A stretch of DNA of 64,000 bases from Liolophura sinensis (GCF_032854445.1 NC_088305.1:4591606-4655605); one strand, 5' to 3'. Positions 1 through 11,630 are shown, counted from the first letter of the stretch. The notes: generated from the sequence alone by a model not told the origin. Made by a program: numbers and translations.

Positions 1-18
1 ATAAATCATACTGCATCA

Positions 19-89
19 GGTTCCATGGTGAATGGTCAGCAGTCTGGACCTGAAGTCCAACGATCCGAGTTCAAATCTCGGTGGAACCT
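19..89 (+). tRNA. tRNA-Gln-derived pseudogene with altered anticodon loop
   Basis: 71 nt. The acceptor stem and T arm match the canonical tRNA-Gln copies at 11,559 onward, but one T of the D arm is missing, the D stem has a G:G clash, the anticodon stem has a mismatch at its last base, and the loop reads CCTGAAG. The base before the anticodon is C, not the near-invariant T33. Probably not functional. Confidence 0.7.
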
Positions 90-660
90 TTGCTTCTTTC
101 AATTTAACTTTTTACCTAAACCTTTCGCACATCCCCGAATACAGTGTTAGTATGGTCTGGCGGTTGATTTTAGCATGTTGTCAAATTACATTTGTTTTCC
201 ACTATTCGGTTTCTTTCTCGCCTCTTTTCTTTATGTTATCAACACTGACCACATAATGAACTTTTTTTTTTGTATAATTTTTTTTTTATCTTCCAACGGG
301 CGCTTAATTGTCTGGGTCGCAAGAATGTTTAAAGATTTTATTACGACAAACATTAATAGCCCACCTCCTCATGATTACATCACACTCGAAGGGAGAAAGG
401 GTGAAAGGACACACCTTTCCATTTTTTTTTCTATTTTTGCAATATGGCAACTATTATACTGGAGAAATTTCAGAAAATGTCATGCCATGCAAAGTCTAAA
501 GCTTTTGTACATCCCTTAAGACATTGTCAGCATGGTTTCGCGTTTGATTCTAGCATGTTGTCAAACTAAACCTGTTTTTAATTATTTGGGCTATTTCTTG
601 CTTCTTTTCTTTATATTATCAACATTGACCAGGTGTAGCAATTATTTTTTGATGAAGCTT

Positions 661-692
661 TCAGCGATCCGAGTTTAAATCTCGGTGGAACA
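661..692 (+). pseudogene. 3' fragment of tRNA-Gln
   Basis: The variable region, T arm and acceptor 3' strand of tRNA-Gln are fused directly to the flank sequence that normally precedes the tRNA. A second, shorter 3' fragment lies at 752-775. Both are products of internal deletions in the tandem unit. Confidence 0.75.
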
Positions 693-947
693 TAATTTAT
701 TGTTTTTAAACAACCGAATGAGACTTTGAAATTGTGCTAGTGAATTTCTGATGTTTTCAAATCTCGGTGGAACCTTTGCTTCTTTCAATTTTACTTTTTA
801 CCTAAACCTTTTGCACATCCCGAAGACAGTGTTAGCATGGTCTGGCGGTTGATTTTAGCATGTTGTCAAATTACATTTGTTTTCAACTATTCAGGTTTTT
901 TCTCGCCTCTTTTCTTTATACATGTATATAGGGTTGTGTAGACAACT

Positions 948-1085
948 TACATGATTCAGTCGTCTTGTCAGTGCACTGAACGATAATAAGTGTATCAAGC
1001 ACAGCTTATCCAAAATACGACATGAATTAGTAAGTATTATGACGTAAATCTTCAGATGGAGACATTTTATCACATTGTCTAACAA
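948..1085 (+). repeat. Segment shared with the end of block copy B
   Basis: About 135 bp here reappear at about 21,617-21,760 (roughly 80-85% by eye), beyond the point where block copy A has lost similarity to copy B. So the same piece lies at the left of copy A and the right of copy B. At the left of copy B only its first ~15 bp remain (15,180-15,195). Confidence 0.65.
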
Positions 1086-1359
1086 GAACTATCTCAACAT
1101 GACGTGTATATAGCTTCTCTCGCGGGTGTCTCAGCAATCGGAAGAAAACTATCTGAACATGATGGCTATATGGCCACTCTTGCGGGTGTCTCAGCAACCG
1201 AAAAAAAAACTATTCAAACATGATTGCTACGTAACCAACCTGTGCTTGGGCAATGGGAAGAAAACTAAGAAAACTATTTTAATATAACGGCTAAATAAGT
1301 TTAATAAGCTGGTGTTAAATAAGTTGCCTATATACTACATGATAATAATCTATAGGTGG

Positions 1360-1590
1360 AAACAATCATTCATATCCATGCAGTCAACCAACAAGCACGC
1401 ACCAGGTCAATAATCGCAAGGCCATTTCCACCCAAAAGATGGATAACACAAACCACCGGACAACTAAGAAAGTATATATAAAGTACGAAAATAGGACGCA
1501 ATCATGCAAAGAGAAGCAGTCAACCGTTTTCCACGCTGTTGGAAAGGCGCAAAGTATTTTCTAGTCGACTGAGGGAAATTAGTATTCAAA
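1360..1590 (-). mobile_element. 3' end of the YIDD reverse-transcriptase element
   Basis: A ~200-bp repeat marked by GTCAATAATCGCAAGGCC and AGTACGAAAATAGGA. The same repeat lies next to reverse-transcriptase fragments at 4,560-4,770, 17,505-17,735, 27,020-27,275 and 31,720-32,010, always downstream of the RT in the RT's own orientation. I therefore read it as the 3' untranslated end of that element. Here it follows the RT relic at 1,600-2,600. Confidence 0.6.
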
Positions 1591-1599
1591 TCGTGTACC

Positions 1600-2600
1600 A
1601 TGCTAGAATATCAGTTGTCGATAACAAAATATGTCTCTCAGTTGCGCTTTGATTGCAGCTGTTGCAACACCATGAATATCCTGCCTCTAGCTCCGGGTTA
1701 AGCGGAATGAAAGACAATCATCAAGCAGAGCGCCAGATATTCTGGATGCTCTGTCCATATTTACTTCCAACAGAATTATACTCATTTCATATCTTAAGAA
1801 ATTTGGAGAGAAGGAGTTTGATTGAAAAACCTTGACACACTGTTTTTTTTTTAGTAATAACTTGTGACGTTGATTGACATCGTCCCACAGCACGCAGGAT
1901 CTAACAAATGCTACAAGGCGGGATATGTTCACGTCCTACGAAGGTCCCTTCGATATAGTGCTGTCCAAGTAAAGGATGATTTACAATGTCAAAATTGAAG
2001 CTATCCCTCTTGTGGTAAAGTCTGCAGGAGAGTAAACCGCTTTGGTTTTATAGAAATATTGGTCCAGATAAGATGTACCATCTGAAGAGTCTGTGGTTTC
2101 CTTTAAATCCTGCAAAGGTGCATAAATATCTTTTACAGCCTTTGTTATATATGGATTGTTTAAAGCCAGCATGTCATCAATACACAATTTAGTGAATGAG
2201 AAAGATCGGGCCTGGTGAGGATTATTATGAGGATTAATAATTCTCCATACAGTCGTATTTATATGAGAATGGGTATAGGTTAGTAAAAAGGATTTCACAA
2301 TTTGTTCCCACCGGAATACCTATACACTGTTGATAAATGGTTTTCCTGAATTTCATGTAGATGTTATTATTGAGAAATCCAGGCAACACAATGAAGATGG
2401 AAACATTCCATGAATGGTCACCTTGGTATGCAGCGGAACTGAAGAAGGCCTTGTTGCTTTTAATGTTAATATAGCGGTGACCTCTCCTGTTAAACACCGA
2501 ATTAATTAGTGATGACATTCTATCGATTAAATCCATGTGATGAATCGTAGTGTAGAGAGTGGGGAAATCCCAAGTAGATCTGTCCTTATACAGTATGTGT
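1600..2600 (-). pseudogene. Decayed reverse transcriptase (YIDD-type), part
   Basis: Minus-strand reading gives a conserved GIPVGTNC motif (near 2,310), then after a frameshift RSFSFTKLCIDDMLALNN, where IDD is the catalytic box, then DLKETTDSSDG. Further downstream (1,690-1,930) the frame recalls the C-terminal thumb region seen more clearly at 4,807-5,094. At least one frameshift near 2,270 and several stops break it. This is an invertebrate retroelement RT. I cannot assign the clade securely; a Penelope-like element is one candidate. Most of this relic (about 1,957-2,607) is deleted from the block's second copy. Confidence 0.6.
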
Positions 2601-4489
2601 GTTAGAGGGCCTAGTTCTTCAGTGAGAAATTTAGAGAGCTAAATGTCCACATACTGTTGACGCCTGAATTTTTTTTTCAATTCAACAACAGTACTTGTTC
2701 ACAATAACGCAGGAAGAGTAACGTATTTTGTGTGAAGGTTATTAAATACCTTTCACACAGTAGGATCATTCAGGTATTGTTTGACTGTTACATGAGAATT
2801 TTTTGTTCCAGTTGAGAGAAAACAGAAATGTCATCATGACCATAGTCAAATGCAGTGAATCTTACACTAAGCGGTTAAGCTGACAGTCCTGTAAGAGATT
2901 CCCCAACCGAAAAGTGACAAGAAAGCCGATGCATGCTGTTTACATGAGAATCCCGACTTCTGAGCCAGAGGCTTGTCTTTGCATTGGAGTACATTTCAAG
3001 CTGTTTATTGTAAGAAGAAACTTTATTTTGGAAGAAAACTATGCGTGAGTACTGTGTAAAACACCAATCTCAGGAATTGGGTTTGAAGTCCAGTAATGTT
3101 CCTTTGTTTGCACATCAGGGTCAGATAGAGATATCCCTTGGCGTCTGAAGTTTGCTAGTGGCAATCTAAGCGAAATTTTTCAAGGCTTAGTGGCGCCCAC
3201 TTGAAGTTTTACGCACGATGGGTGTCATGTTCAAAGATTGTATAATCTTTCTCTGATACCTATATATCCTGCATAACAATAAAATAAGCACGGTTTTATA
3301 CTTTTGTCACCTTTTCAGGCTAACTAAATTAAGAAACTTAGAGTTACTTCAGATACAGATAATCGGAGAGGAAAACTGAAATCTTTGGGAGCCAGTTAAT
3401 TCATGACCTGTTCAATATAAGCCAGCTTGTGTTGTGTATTTGTTTTGATTTAAAACTGAAACAATGTTGTCATGAATACCGCCAAAGTATTCTCGTTGTA
3501 CCATTAAGTATTTCCATAAATACAAACGAGTTTTTAACCGTAGATTGAACTAAAGAGCTGACAATCCGATCAGGCACTCCTCTACCCCAAGGTCACAGGA
3601 AAGCCAATGACGATGTTCTTGTAAGCGCCTTTCATCAGAATTTAGTTACATGTTTCCTTCCCAAATGTTACAAATTCTACCGACCCCATTGCTTATACTT
3701 TATTTCTGTATCTCCTAATGCCCACAGTATGTTCTCAACGAAAAACAATTCTAAAATTCTTAGCCTTGTGAACACGATTCAGTGTCTGAGAAAAACTGCT
3801 CCCTAAATCATGCTAGCCCAACCGATTTATCATAAACAAGTCGCATCGTTAATACGTAAGTGAATAATAAGTTTGATAAGAACAATTCAGCACAGTTTTC
3901 GAGTGATGGCAGTATTGAATAAAAGGTTTAAACAGCAGTACTGCAGTCATGTCGCGGCGGCAATGACGATGGAAAAACTCAACTAATGTTCTAGGCGAGT
4001 AAATGAAATCGGGATTGAACACGTGAACCTTGCCAGTTTATAACTTGTCGTCAATCAAAACTTACATCTCAGATGCGCTTAATTGCAACTGTTCATACAG
4101 TCAACGTGGAGATCAAAGCCGCGTATTAACATTTTACCACTTTACAAAGGTGGGTTTTAATTGGACAAAATCAAACCTAACCATCACCTTTGGCGTCACC
4201 TTTGGACTTGGTGCTCAATCCAAACAAGTAAAGGCTGGGGTCGAGTTCGCAACTTAACTAGCCGACAGCTTGTCAGGACGAGATTATCGAGTGTGTCAGA
4301 ATTTCAGAATAACATCTTTCCAGGTGCAAAGTAGATACTTTGTGTAAATGAGTTAAATGGTAGTGAGATCTGGAACATATTTTATGTGTTGCCGTAATAA
4401 CATCCCAGTAGGATGTCTGCTGATAGATCTGCCGAATTGTATTCTTACTCTTCCAAATCTGTAACACTGAATTATTTAGTGTGTACTTA

Positions 4490-4535
4490 ATTGTTGGTTC
4501 TACGCCATACTCAAGAATATATCACTTCTTCGCTA
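4490..4535 (-). repeat. SINE-A tail relic
   Basis: TACGCCATACTCAAGAATAT, the reverse complement of the SINE-A 3' region, in degenerate form. The same relic is at about 17,430-17,470 in block copy B, so it predates the duplication. Confidence 0.5.
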
Positions 4536-4559
4536 GCACTATGGTGAGAGAAAACTATC

Positions 4560-4770
4560 GGTCGAAACAGACATATTTATAGCAGCTGTCAACCAATAAG
4601 GACGTAACAGGTCAAGAATCGCGAAGTCAGTTCCTAAAACGACGTTTGACACATAAAAGCAAAAAAAAAATAGAAAAGTATATCAAGTACTAAAAATAGG
4701 AAGAAATCATGCAAAGAGAAGCAGTCACCATTCTTACTGATATTGGAAAGACGCAAGGTATGTTCTAGTC
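4560..4770 (-). mobile_element. 3' end of the YIDD RT element
   Basis: Same repeat as at 1,360-1,590, marked by CAGCTGTCAACC and AGAAATCATGCAAAGAGAAG. It lies directly downstream of the minus-strand RT relic at 4,807-5,523. Confidence 0.6.
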
Positions 4771-4806
4771 GATTGAAAGGAATTAGTATTCAAATCGTGT
4801 GCCACG

Positions 4807-5523
4807 CTACAACATCAATTGTCGATGATAAAATACGTATCTGGGTTGCGCTTTGATTGAAACATATATCCTCAGAAGCAATCTGATGCAACACGATGAA
4901 TTTATTGCCCCTACCCGCGAGTTAGGCGGAATGGGATACAATGAGATACGCCAGATATCCTGGACGCTCTGTCCATGTTTACTTACAAGAGAATTATATT
5001 TATAGTACATCTTGATAAAGCTAGAGTGAAGGCGTTTAGTGGAATAACCTTGACGCACTAGTTTTTGCAGTAATGCCTTTATAGAAATCGTCACATAACA
5101 CGCAGGGTCTAAATGCTACAAGGCGAGATATGTACGCTCCATATGCATATACCTTTCGGTAAATTGCTGTCCAAGTAAGGATAATTTAATGTCAAAATTG
5201 AAACTATCCCTCTCAGAGAGGAAACCGATTTGGTCTTCGCACAAATAAAGGCCCGGATAAGAAATACCATCTGGAGACTCTGTGATTTCCTATAAATCCA
5301 GTCAAGATGCTTAAATGTCTTTCGTAGCCTTTGTTATATATGGATTGCTTAAAGTAAGCAGATGATCAATATACCGTTTAAGGAATGAGAAAGCTCGAGC
5401 CTGGTGAAGATAACTCTGTAACAATTTCTGCATACAGTCGTATTTACATGTGAGCAGGCATAGTTCGGCCAAAAAGCCCTTGGGAACCGACGACCATCCG
5501 GTGTTGCAGACAGGGCCTCCCAC
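4807..5523 (-). pseudogene. Decayed reverse transcriptase with C-terminal region
   Basis: Two readable parts. Near 5,340-5,410 the RT core reads ARAFSFLKRYIDHLLTLSNP, with the second catalytic Asp replaced by His. At 4,807-5,094 a 95-residue frame contains LVRQGYSTKRLHSSFIKMYY, typical of the C-terminal region of this RT family. A SINE-A (5,463-5,637) interrupts the upstream end. The His replacement and missing N-terminal half make it inactive. The copy at 17,762-18,580 shares the defects. Confidence 0.6.
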
Positions 5524-5637
5524 GTGAGGCTGGAGAGGAAGCCAACATGATTTGGACTTGATCTCTTAGAGAACAAATTTGTGCGAGGCTCCTGCGTCAT
5601 TGCGCTGCTCTGGCACACTAGCCATCGCCCACGGACT
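5463..5637 (-). mobile_element. SINE-A copy, degenerate
   Basis: Reverse complement of SINE-A body and head: CACGACCATCCG-like, GGCTGGAGAGGAAGCC and AGGCTCCTGCGTCATTGCGC are recognisable. The tRNA-like head is worn. It lies inside the RT relic and is present at the same place in block copy B, so the insertion predates the duplication. Confidence 0.65.
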
Positions 5638-6310
5638 TATCTCCATTAGGTAACAAAGGGATAATACACCGATAGTTTAGGACAATAAATTGCTACATTT
5701 TGACAGCGATAAGAACAAATTATCCCTTCTTTAACAGTATCGTGTCTATTCAAGTGATTATTCCTAAGGGTTTGGTTTAACAATGATGGAAGTCTGTGGT
5801 AGCATAGATCCAGGCATAAAAGCATTGGAGGATTACATTTCGTGACAATTCTATCCCTTTAATCGTCATAGCGCAGCTCTCTGGGGATTTTCCGCCACCC
5901 TACCTTTCATAAACGATCGAGTGTACACATTAGTGTCTCTTTTATAGTCTATTGCCATTGCTTCTATTGATAGGCGGTAATTTGACGCTGATTAGACAAC
6001 AATTTGGACGATAATGAAATCTTAATTATCGTCCGACGGGAGCAATTCGGATGTGGAAACGGGGACAGAACGTCTGCTGTTTGCCTTTAAATTAAAGAAT
6101 AAATTGCAGTTTTCTACCCATAAGGAAAGAAACAAACAATATAAGATATAAAGGGCATTGTCGGTGTCCCTGTTCTCCCTACGTACGGATTTAGGACATA
6201 TTATTTTCTGCCCAGATGTATTCTCTAGTACGCATTTTCAAAACTACAAAACTTAAAAACTGTTTCAAATTCAACAATGTTTCCTTAGTCCCATGTTGTA
6301 AAAATGTTTA

Positions 6311-6415
6311 GTTTCCCCCGGACTCTGCCCGGTTTCCTCCCAACATAATGCTGGTAGACGTCGTACAAGTGAAATATTCTTGTGTACGGCGTAAAACACC
6401 TGTTAAATAAATAAA
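6311..6415 (+). mobile_element. SINE-A 3' part
   Basis: Starts at TTTCCCCCGGACTCTGCCCG and runs through AAGTGAAATATTCTTGTGTA to an A-rich tail with AAATAAATAAA. It is 5' truncated. Its twin is at 19,262-19,369. Confidence 0.8.
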
Positions 6416-8214
6416 AATGTTTAGCATTTAAAATTATTTACATTCCTCTGGTCTATTGGTTCACCAATTGGTCGTGAGCTTGAATCATTCTCAAATTTGC
6501 AAAGATGAGAAAGAAATCATCAGCTCATACAACAAGACAAAACTGAGATGGTGCAATGCTGTAGAGGAAAATTTAACATTTCTAGTATATATATGGGTGT
6601 CACTGACTTTCATTTAACAACATAAAATGTACCTTTAGTTCTGTATACGATATTTACAGCTAATTCAAAATGCCTTATCTCCATTTTGAAATATTAACTA
6701 AATGGGACATCCAGCATGTCAAAGACCAAATACCCAAGAGACTATTATCACATATACTCTGTTTAGTCTACGTTTAGGATGCTATGTGTTTCATCTCTCT
6801 CTACATTATCTGAAAGGAAAGCTTTAATGGAGCTTTTGCATTTTGGAAAATTTACTCGTTAAACAGTTGTTTCAACTGTTAGCATTTTCTTTTGGTAGCC
6901 ATACCTCCTCAGGTGTTACTGGAATAGACGGGCAATGGAGTTTAGAATTCAATCATCTGATGACATGTCCAGTTTAAGCTGCTTCCTTGTACAGTTCTGT
7001 GATGGCTTATTTCTTGTGAACGTTTGTTTTACTTTAACAAAAGAAACAGTACCTTTATGAATATGACCAAATGTTTATTCTGTCCCGAGTGCATTTTTTC
7101 CATGGACAGAAACACGTTTTTGACCATAAGCTGGGAATCTGACAGTCCCATTATGTATTTCCATTGGGTGAGATGGTCGAAAAGCCGATGACTGCTGTTT
7201 TTGGCAACAGTTCTAATCCACAGGAAATAATTCAAACGTTCTGTTATTCCCATTGCAACAAAACGTCTTGCTCGGAATCTGGTTATATATTGTTTCTGTA
7301 TCTACTATTTCCACTTATAATCTCAGCGTTGTGACATTTGAATTTTGACAGTCGAGCATAAAAATACATATCATCAACAATATCCGTGAAGACACTTGGG
7401 AAATTTGTTTATTGTGTTTACAACGACGCTCTGGAAATGCGCTGTAATGCTCAATCTAATATATATAGAACATTTGTCATGATATAAGTCGACGCTGTTG
7501 CTCACTTTGGACTGACGGGGAATTCTTCTTCTGAGTAAAATGACTTTTGTATGGAAACATTATACAACGATTACCAACTTTATTTCCCATTGACTGTTAC
7601 GATAACTAGGTAATGGACAAGCTATAACACATTATTGATGATATATAGGCTAGTTGCATTGCTAGATCACTGCATAAAGAATTAATGCTTGGCGAACATT
7701 TTAGCAGAGGCATCGCATGCAATGGTGTCACATACAAACATAACATATTTCTTTATATTAAATCGCTCTAAATTTGAGGAGAACAGTAGCTGACCAAATT
7801 TCAACTGTGAATTTGGCCGTTTATTACATGTATATCAGTCAACCACCCATGTCTCTAATGACTGAAAGTATAATGGAATTGGACGTGTTTAAATCTTGGA
7901 ATGTTCCTGAATTTATTTTAGGTATGAATGGTGTTGGACATACTTTCCATCATTTATCTACCGTTTTTTTTCTCTTGGTATTGGTGAAACACATGCATAG
8001 TTAACTGCAACATAAATTTCCTGCTTTTTTGCAATTCTCAACAGCAGTTCTGTCGTTTGTTTCAGATTTTTTAATTGCAAAGCACCAAATCATCGATTGT
8101 GTATACTTTGTGGCAAACATATCCTTCCTAGAGACGTTAGGCAGCCAGTGCAGTGCAGCTTCTTTGTCGTTCCCATAGGGCTCAGATTGGTGTAGAGCAC
8201 AGATTAACCTTACT

Positions 8215-8375
8215 TGCAAGAGACGAAACACGATGAAACCATTTGCATTGGCATAGTGTGTTTTCTACATCGATATAAAAAACGAACCAATTTCCGATTC
8301 CGAGCTTTTAAAACGCGGTGCCAAACTGATTGATTGTCCGTTTACCTCACGGAAAAACAGGGTTACTATGGAAAT
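8215..8375 (+). repeat. Ancestor-like single copy of the later satellites
   Basis: Contains GAAACACGATGAAACCATT, related to the ~200-bp repeats at 22,107-22,700, followed by TTGTCCGTTTACCTCACGG and AGGGTTACTATGGAAA, which resemble a single 53-bp satellite monomer of 22,690-24,210. The equivalent in block copy B is 21,225-21,385. Confidence 0.6.
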
Positions 8376-8599
8376 AAGTACTCTTTCGATCTTTTTTTTT
8401 TTTTGACTTTCTCTTATTCTGCAGTCGTGTCAAATTAATGTATTGGAATTGTTGGACGGGCATGTTTTTTTCCCTCTGCCTGGAGATTTAGCTCAGCTTA
8501 CAGTTAAACGTCTTCTGTGCGGTCTAATCCTATGGGATAATCCAAGCACCGTGTGTTGGCCTTTGAACTAGACGGGTGTTAGGCATTGCTATTCTGTGC

Positions 8600-9213
8600 G
8601 TGCCTACCTTGGATCCTGTCCACACGTCCGTCTGTTTATTGTATACTGATTATCCTGCGCTAATCCTGTAATGAATGCATTTGAGATATAAAACTAGGGC
8701 CCGTATTTTAACCGTCTTAAGACTTACATGTACGTCAAAAATTCTGAGTTAGAAATGAAATACTCTAGAAAGTTTAAAAGTACTTAGCCCGATGTTCCTG
8801 CTCTGAGTTTGTCATTTTAAGCATTTGCAATGAAAGAGTCAAATTGCTGACAAACATGGTCACTGGTTTGAGTTGGTGGTATAGGGATTGAAACCCTCAA
8901 GATTTAGCATGGTGACGTGCAAACAGAGGTGGAACCCCAAGACAATCACTGTTTAATATCTTTATAACTTCTTAAAGTGTTCTGGAATAATTTCCTGCAC
9001 TGCTACAGTTTTGTTACAGATCTATGTTTTCACTTTCCAAAATTAACATTTAATGTGATTTGAAAGATCAGAAACCGAGTCTTGGTAAAGATACAATTTC
9101 TACAGTATTTTAAATAATATGTACAAACTCTAAGAAGCTTATCTGGTACATTTATAAACACTGAGATTTGTTCATGTCAACATGATTTTTTCCGACATAA
9201 TGAATACTTAATA
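8600..9213. other. Unique sequence, no gene seen
   Basis: Lies between the end of block copy A and the Tc1-like element. I see no open frame, RNA gene or repeat here that I can support. Confidence 0.5.
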
Positions 9214-9550
9214 CAGTCCTGGAAAAAAGTTTGGAATATTGGTGAATTTCACACCATCTCCACGAAGAGCGTGGTTCGCTGCGTTCAGGTCAATAATCTG
9301 TCGATTGGTGTCACTTGGACTAGTCTCTGTGATGCATTATTAATAGTTTCCTCAAACGAAAACATTTCTAAATGTTACAGGAGACGAATTTTTCACGATA
9401 TTCCGAAAGCGCCCCAAACAAGTGCAGAAATTCAGTGAAACACATGTATTTTATTACGAGCTGTAACTTTTATTCGATTGGAAATATGTCTACAATACTT
9501 GGTAAGTTAAATATGCAAAACACTAACAATACAGAAAATTAATTTAGTAC

Positions 9551-10710
9551 TTGGTGTGCCCACCCCTCGCATTGTACAATGCGCGCACACGTCTTGCCAT
9601 ACTGGCGGGGGGGGGGGGGGGGCTCCGTGGCTCAGTCGGTTAGCGCGCTAGCGCAGCGTAATGACCCAGGAGCCTCTCACCAATGCGGTCGCTGTGAGTT
9701 CAAGTCCAGCTCATGCTGGCTTCCTCTCCGGCCGTAAGTGGGAAGGTCTGCCAGCAACCTGCGGATGGTCGTGGGTTTCCCCCGGACTCTGCCCGGTTTC
9801 CGCCCACCATAATGCTGGCCGCCGTCGTATAAGTGAAATATTCTTGAGTACGGCGTAAAACACCAATCAAAAAAAAAAAGAAAAAAAAATCTTGGCATCC
9901 TGGCAACTAAGGAAGTCAAAGTTTGTTCCGGTATATCTCCGGTATATCTCTCCAGCAAGTGAGCACAGCACGAGTTAGTGCTCGTTAGGTGAAATGGCTG
10001 GCCACTGCATGTGCTCAACACCCTCCTGTTCCAGAAAATTCCGTATCAGTTCGGTCCGGTACGGCGTGGCGTTGTCGTCCTTATACACAAAGTTTACCCT
10101 GAATTGTTGCCGAGCAAATGGGAGCATTATCGTTTCCAGAATCCGTTGATATTGGTGCTGGTTCATGTGTCCATTTACCAGTGCTATGAAAAGCACCCCG
10201 GGCGGTGACCCCACCGCCCCCGCCTTGGACTCTGGGCATGATGCAATCTTCGTTCAGAGCCTCGTGAGCCTGACGACGCACCATCACACGGCCATCTTCC
10301 CGGTAGACGACAAAACGAGACTCATCACTGAATATCACGTGTCGCCAGTGTCCCACCTGCCAGTTCAGGTGTTCCCGCGCCCAGGATAAGCGTGCCTGGC
10401 GGTGTCGACGCTGTAGCAAAGGCTTCCTCTTAGGCCTCCCTACCAAATACCCAGCAGTCAACAGTCTGGATCGCACTAAGCGGCTTGACACAGGAGTATT
10501 GGTAAATCTCATCCAGTCAGCGCGTATCTGGTTGGAACTCTTCGTACGGCCATTGCGGCAAAGTCTCACCAGATACCGGTCCTCTCTCTCGGTGGTCTTT
10601 CGTGGCCGACCAGACCTCGGTCTAGGCGTCGGCACACCCGTCTGTCGGTGTCGCTTAAAGATCTTGGAGACGGCTCCCTGAGTGACACCAAGAGCTGCTG
10701 CATGACTTTT
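9551..10710 (-). pseudogene. Tc1-like transposase, broken
   Basis: Cut-and-paste transposase. On the minus strand a helix-turn-helix region (GVTQGAVSKIFKRHRQTGVP, about 10,640-10,700) leads into the linker RPRSGRPRKT and a catalytic domain with HVIFSDESRF (first Asp) and VYKDDNATPY (second Asp). A frameshift in a C/G-rich run near 10,205 separates the two Asp motifs. The third acidic region stops at WPAISPNEH (about 9,975), and the sequence then jumps to IPEQTLTSLVARMPR, so the segment that normally follows this motif is deleted. The SINE cuts the last ~20 codons; the C-terminal GGHTKY is still readable beyond it (9,550-9,600). No ATG start is evident. Not functional. Confidence 0.9.
9607..9889 (+). 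mobile_element. SINE-A, near full length, inside Tc1-like transposase
   Basis: tRNA-like head with an A box (TGGCTCAGTCGG, 9,628-9,639) and a B box (GAGTTCAAGTCC, 9,696-9,707), a body, the conserved 3' region ATATTCTTGAGTACGGCG, and an A-rich tail. It is flanked by 15-bp imperfect target duplications (TCTTGCCATACTGGC at 9,592-9,606 and TCTTGGCATCCTGGC at 9,890-9,904, 13/15). A run of about 16 G precedes the head. The duplication shows LINE-type retroposition into the transposon. Confidence 0.92.
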
Positions 10711-11558
10711 TCACTGAGAAATGGCTGGTCATGCTTTGCCCAACTGTAATTTTGCTCAGGTGACACAAGCAATAATAGTGTGTATGAGCTGAAAGGGGCC
10801 ATAATCCACTACATTTTCCACCCAAACAAGAATGTGTGCATTCAATGTAAGGCGCACAAAAGTATGTTTCTGGTAAATGCTGTCATCAGTGAAAACAATA
10901 TTCCAAACTTTTTTCCAGGACTGTATTATCAACACTGACCACATAATCAATTTTTTTTGTATAATTTTTCTTTTATCTTCTAACCGGCGCTTAATTGTCT
11001 GGGTCGCAAGAATGTTTAAAGATTTTATTACGACAAACATTAATAGGCCACCTCCTCATGATTACATCACACCCGAAGGGAGAAAGGGTGAAAGGACACC
11101 TCTTTCCATTTTTTTTATTTATTTTTGCAATATGGCAACTATTATACTGGGGAAATTTCTGAAAATGTCATGCCATGCAAAGCCTAAAGCTTTTGCACAT
11201 CCCTTAAGACATTGTCAGCATGGTTTCGCGTTTGATTCTAGCATGTTGTCAAACTACACCTGTTTTTAATTATTTGGGCTATTTCTTGCTTCTTTTCTTT
11301 ATATTATCAACATTGACCAGGTGTAGCAATTATTTTTTGATGAAGCTTTCAGTTTGTCAACAAGAAGGCGTATACTATACCGGGCGCATAAGTTTCAAAC
11401 ATTTTATTACGACAAACAATTTTAATTTAAGATCACCTCTTAAAGATTATTTAAATCCGTAAGGAGAAAGGGTGAAAAGACATGCCGGTCAGCAGTAAAC
11501 TGCTTTAGACAGAGGCGTTCATTGCTAGAGACATTAGTTTGCCAAATGGCGTTCACCT

Positions 11559-11630
11559 GGTTCCATGGTGTAATGGTTAGCACTCTGGACTCTGAATCCA
11601 GCGATCCGAGTTCAAATCTCGGTGGAACCT
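11559..11630 (+). tRNA. tRNA-Gln (anticodon CTG)
   Basis: 72 nt with a full cloverleaf: acceptor GGTTCCA/TGGAACC, D stem GTGT/GCAC, anticodon stem CTGGA/TCCAG with loop CTCTGAA, and T stem CCGAG/CTCGG. From memory it matches the standard animal tRNA-Gln(CTG) closely. A Pol III stop of five T lies at 11,640-11,644. Most likely functional. Confidence 0.95.

Larger units (their letters stand above)
1..905 (+). repeat. Worn copy of the tRNA-Gln tandem unit
   Basis: Collinear by eye with the ~1.12-kb units at 10,926-15,180: the A/T-rich SINE tail end, a tRNA-Gln derivative, then the two related flank halves. It has been shortened twice. Near 660 the second flank half jumps straight into the 3' part of a tRNA (661-692), and near 752 the downstream flank jumps into another tRNA 3' end (752-775). 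Both junctions share 2-3 bases with the lost ends. It is separated from the main array by the first copy of the large duplicated block and a Tc1-like transposon. Confidence 0.8.
2607..8590. repeat. Large segmental duplication, copy A
   Basis: Aligns end to end with 15,531-21,570 at an offset near 12,955-12,980, with identity judged above 90% by eye and only small indels. Upstream parts (780-960 and 1,632-1,930) also match 15,005-15,195 and 15,207-15,520. It contains RT relics and SINE fragments. Apart from those I see no supported gene: open frames are short and mostly not maintained in the other copy. Confidence 0.9.
9214..10923 (-). mobile_element. Tc1/mariner-type DNA transposon, defective
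   Basis: The ends are perfect 28-bp inverted repeats beginning CAGTCCTGGAAAAAAGTTTG, flanked by a TA on each side (9,212-9,213 and 10,924-10,925), which is the Tc1/mariner target duplication. The element is 1,710 bp, of which about 283 bp plus a 15-bp duplication come from a SINE inserted at 9,607-9,889. Inside is a minus-strand transposase relic. The element abuts the left edge of the tRNA-Gln array exactly: the sequence right of the TA is the array flank (TTATCAACACTGACC). Confidence 0.95.

Noticed and set aside
1653-1835. 60-codon plus-strand frame identical at 15,228-15,410
   Set aside because: Antisense to the reverse transcriptase relic, and identical only because the duplication is recent.
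4273-4467. 64-codon minus-strand frame kept in both block copies (also 17,208-17,402)
   Set aside because: The copies are so similar that an open frame would persist by chance. It lies beside transposon debris and shows no domain.
9661-9858. Open frames over SINE-A copies (also near 35,535-35,865, 60,046-60,264 and 61,730-61,966)
   Set aside because: SINE-A happens to be open in several frames. It is tRNA-derived and non-coding.
10010-10681. Plus-strand frames within the Tc1-like element
   Set aside because: They are antisense to the transposase relic, whose motifs are clear on the minus strand.
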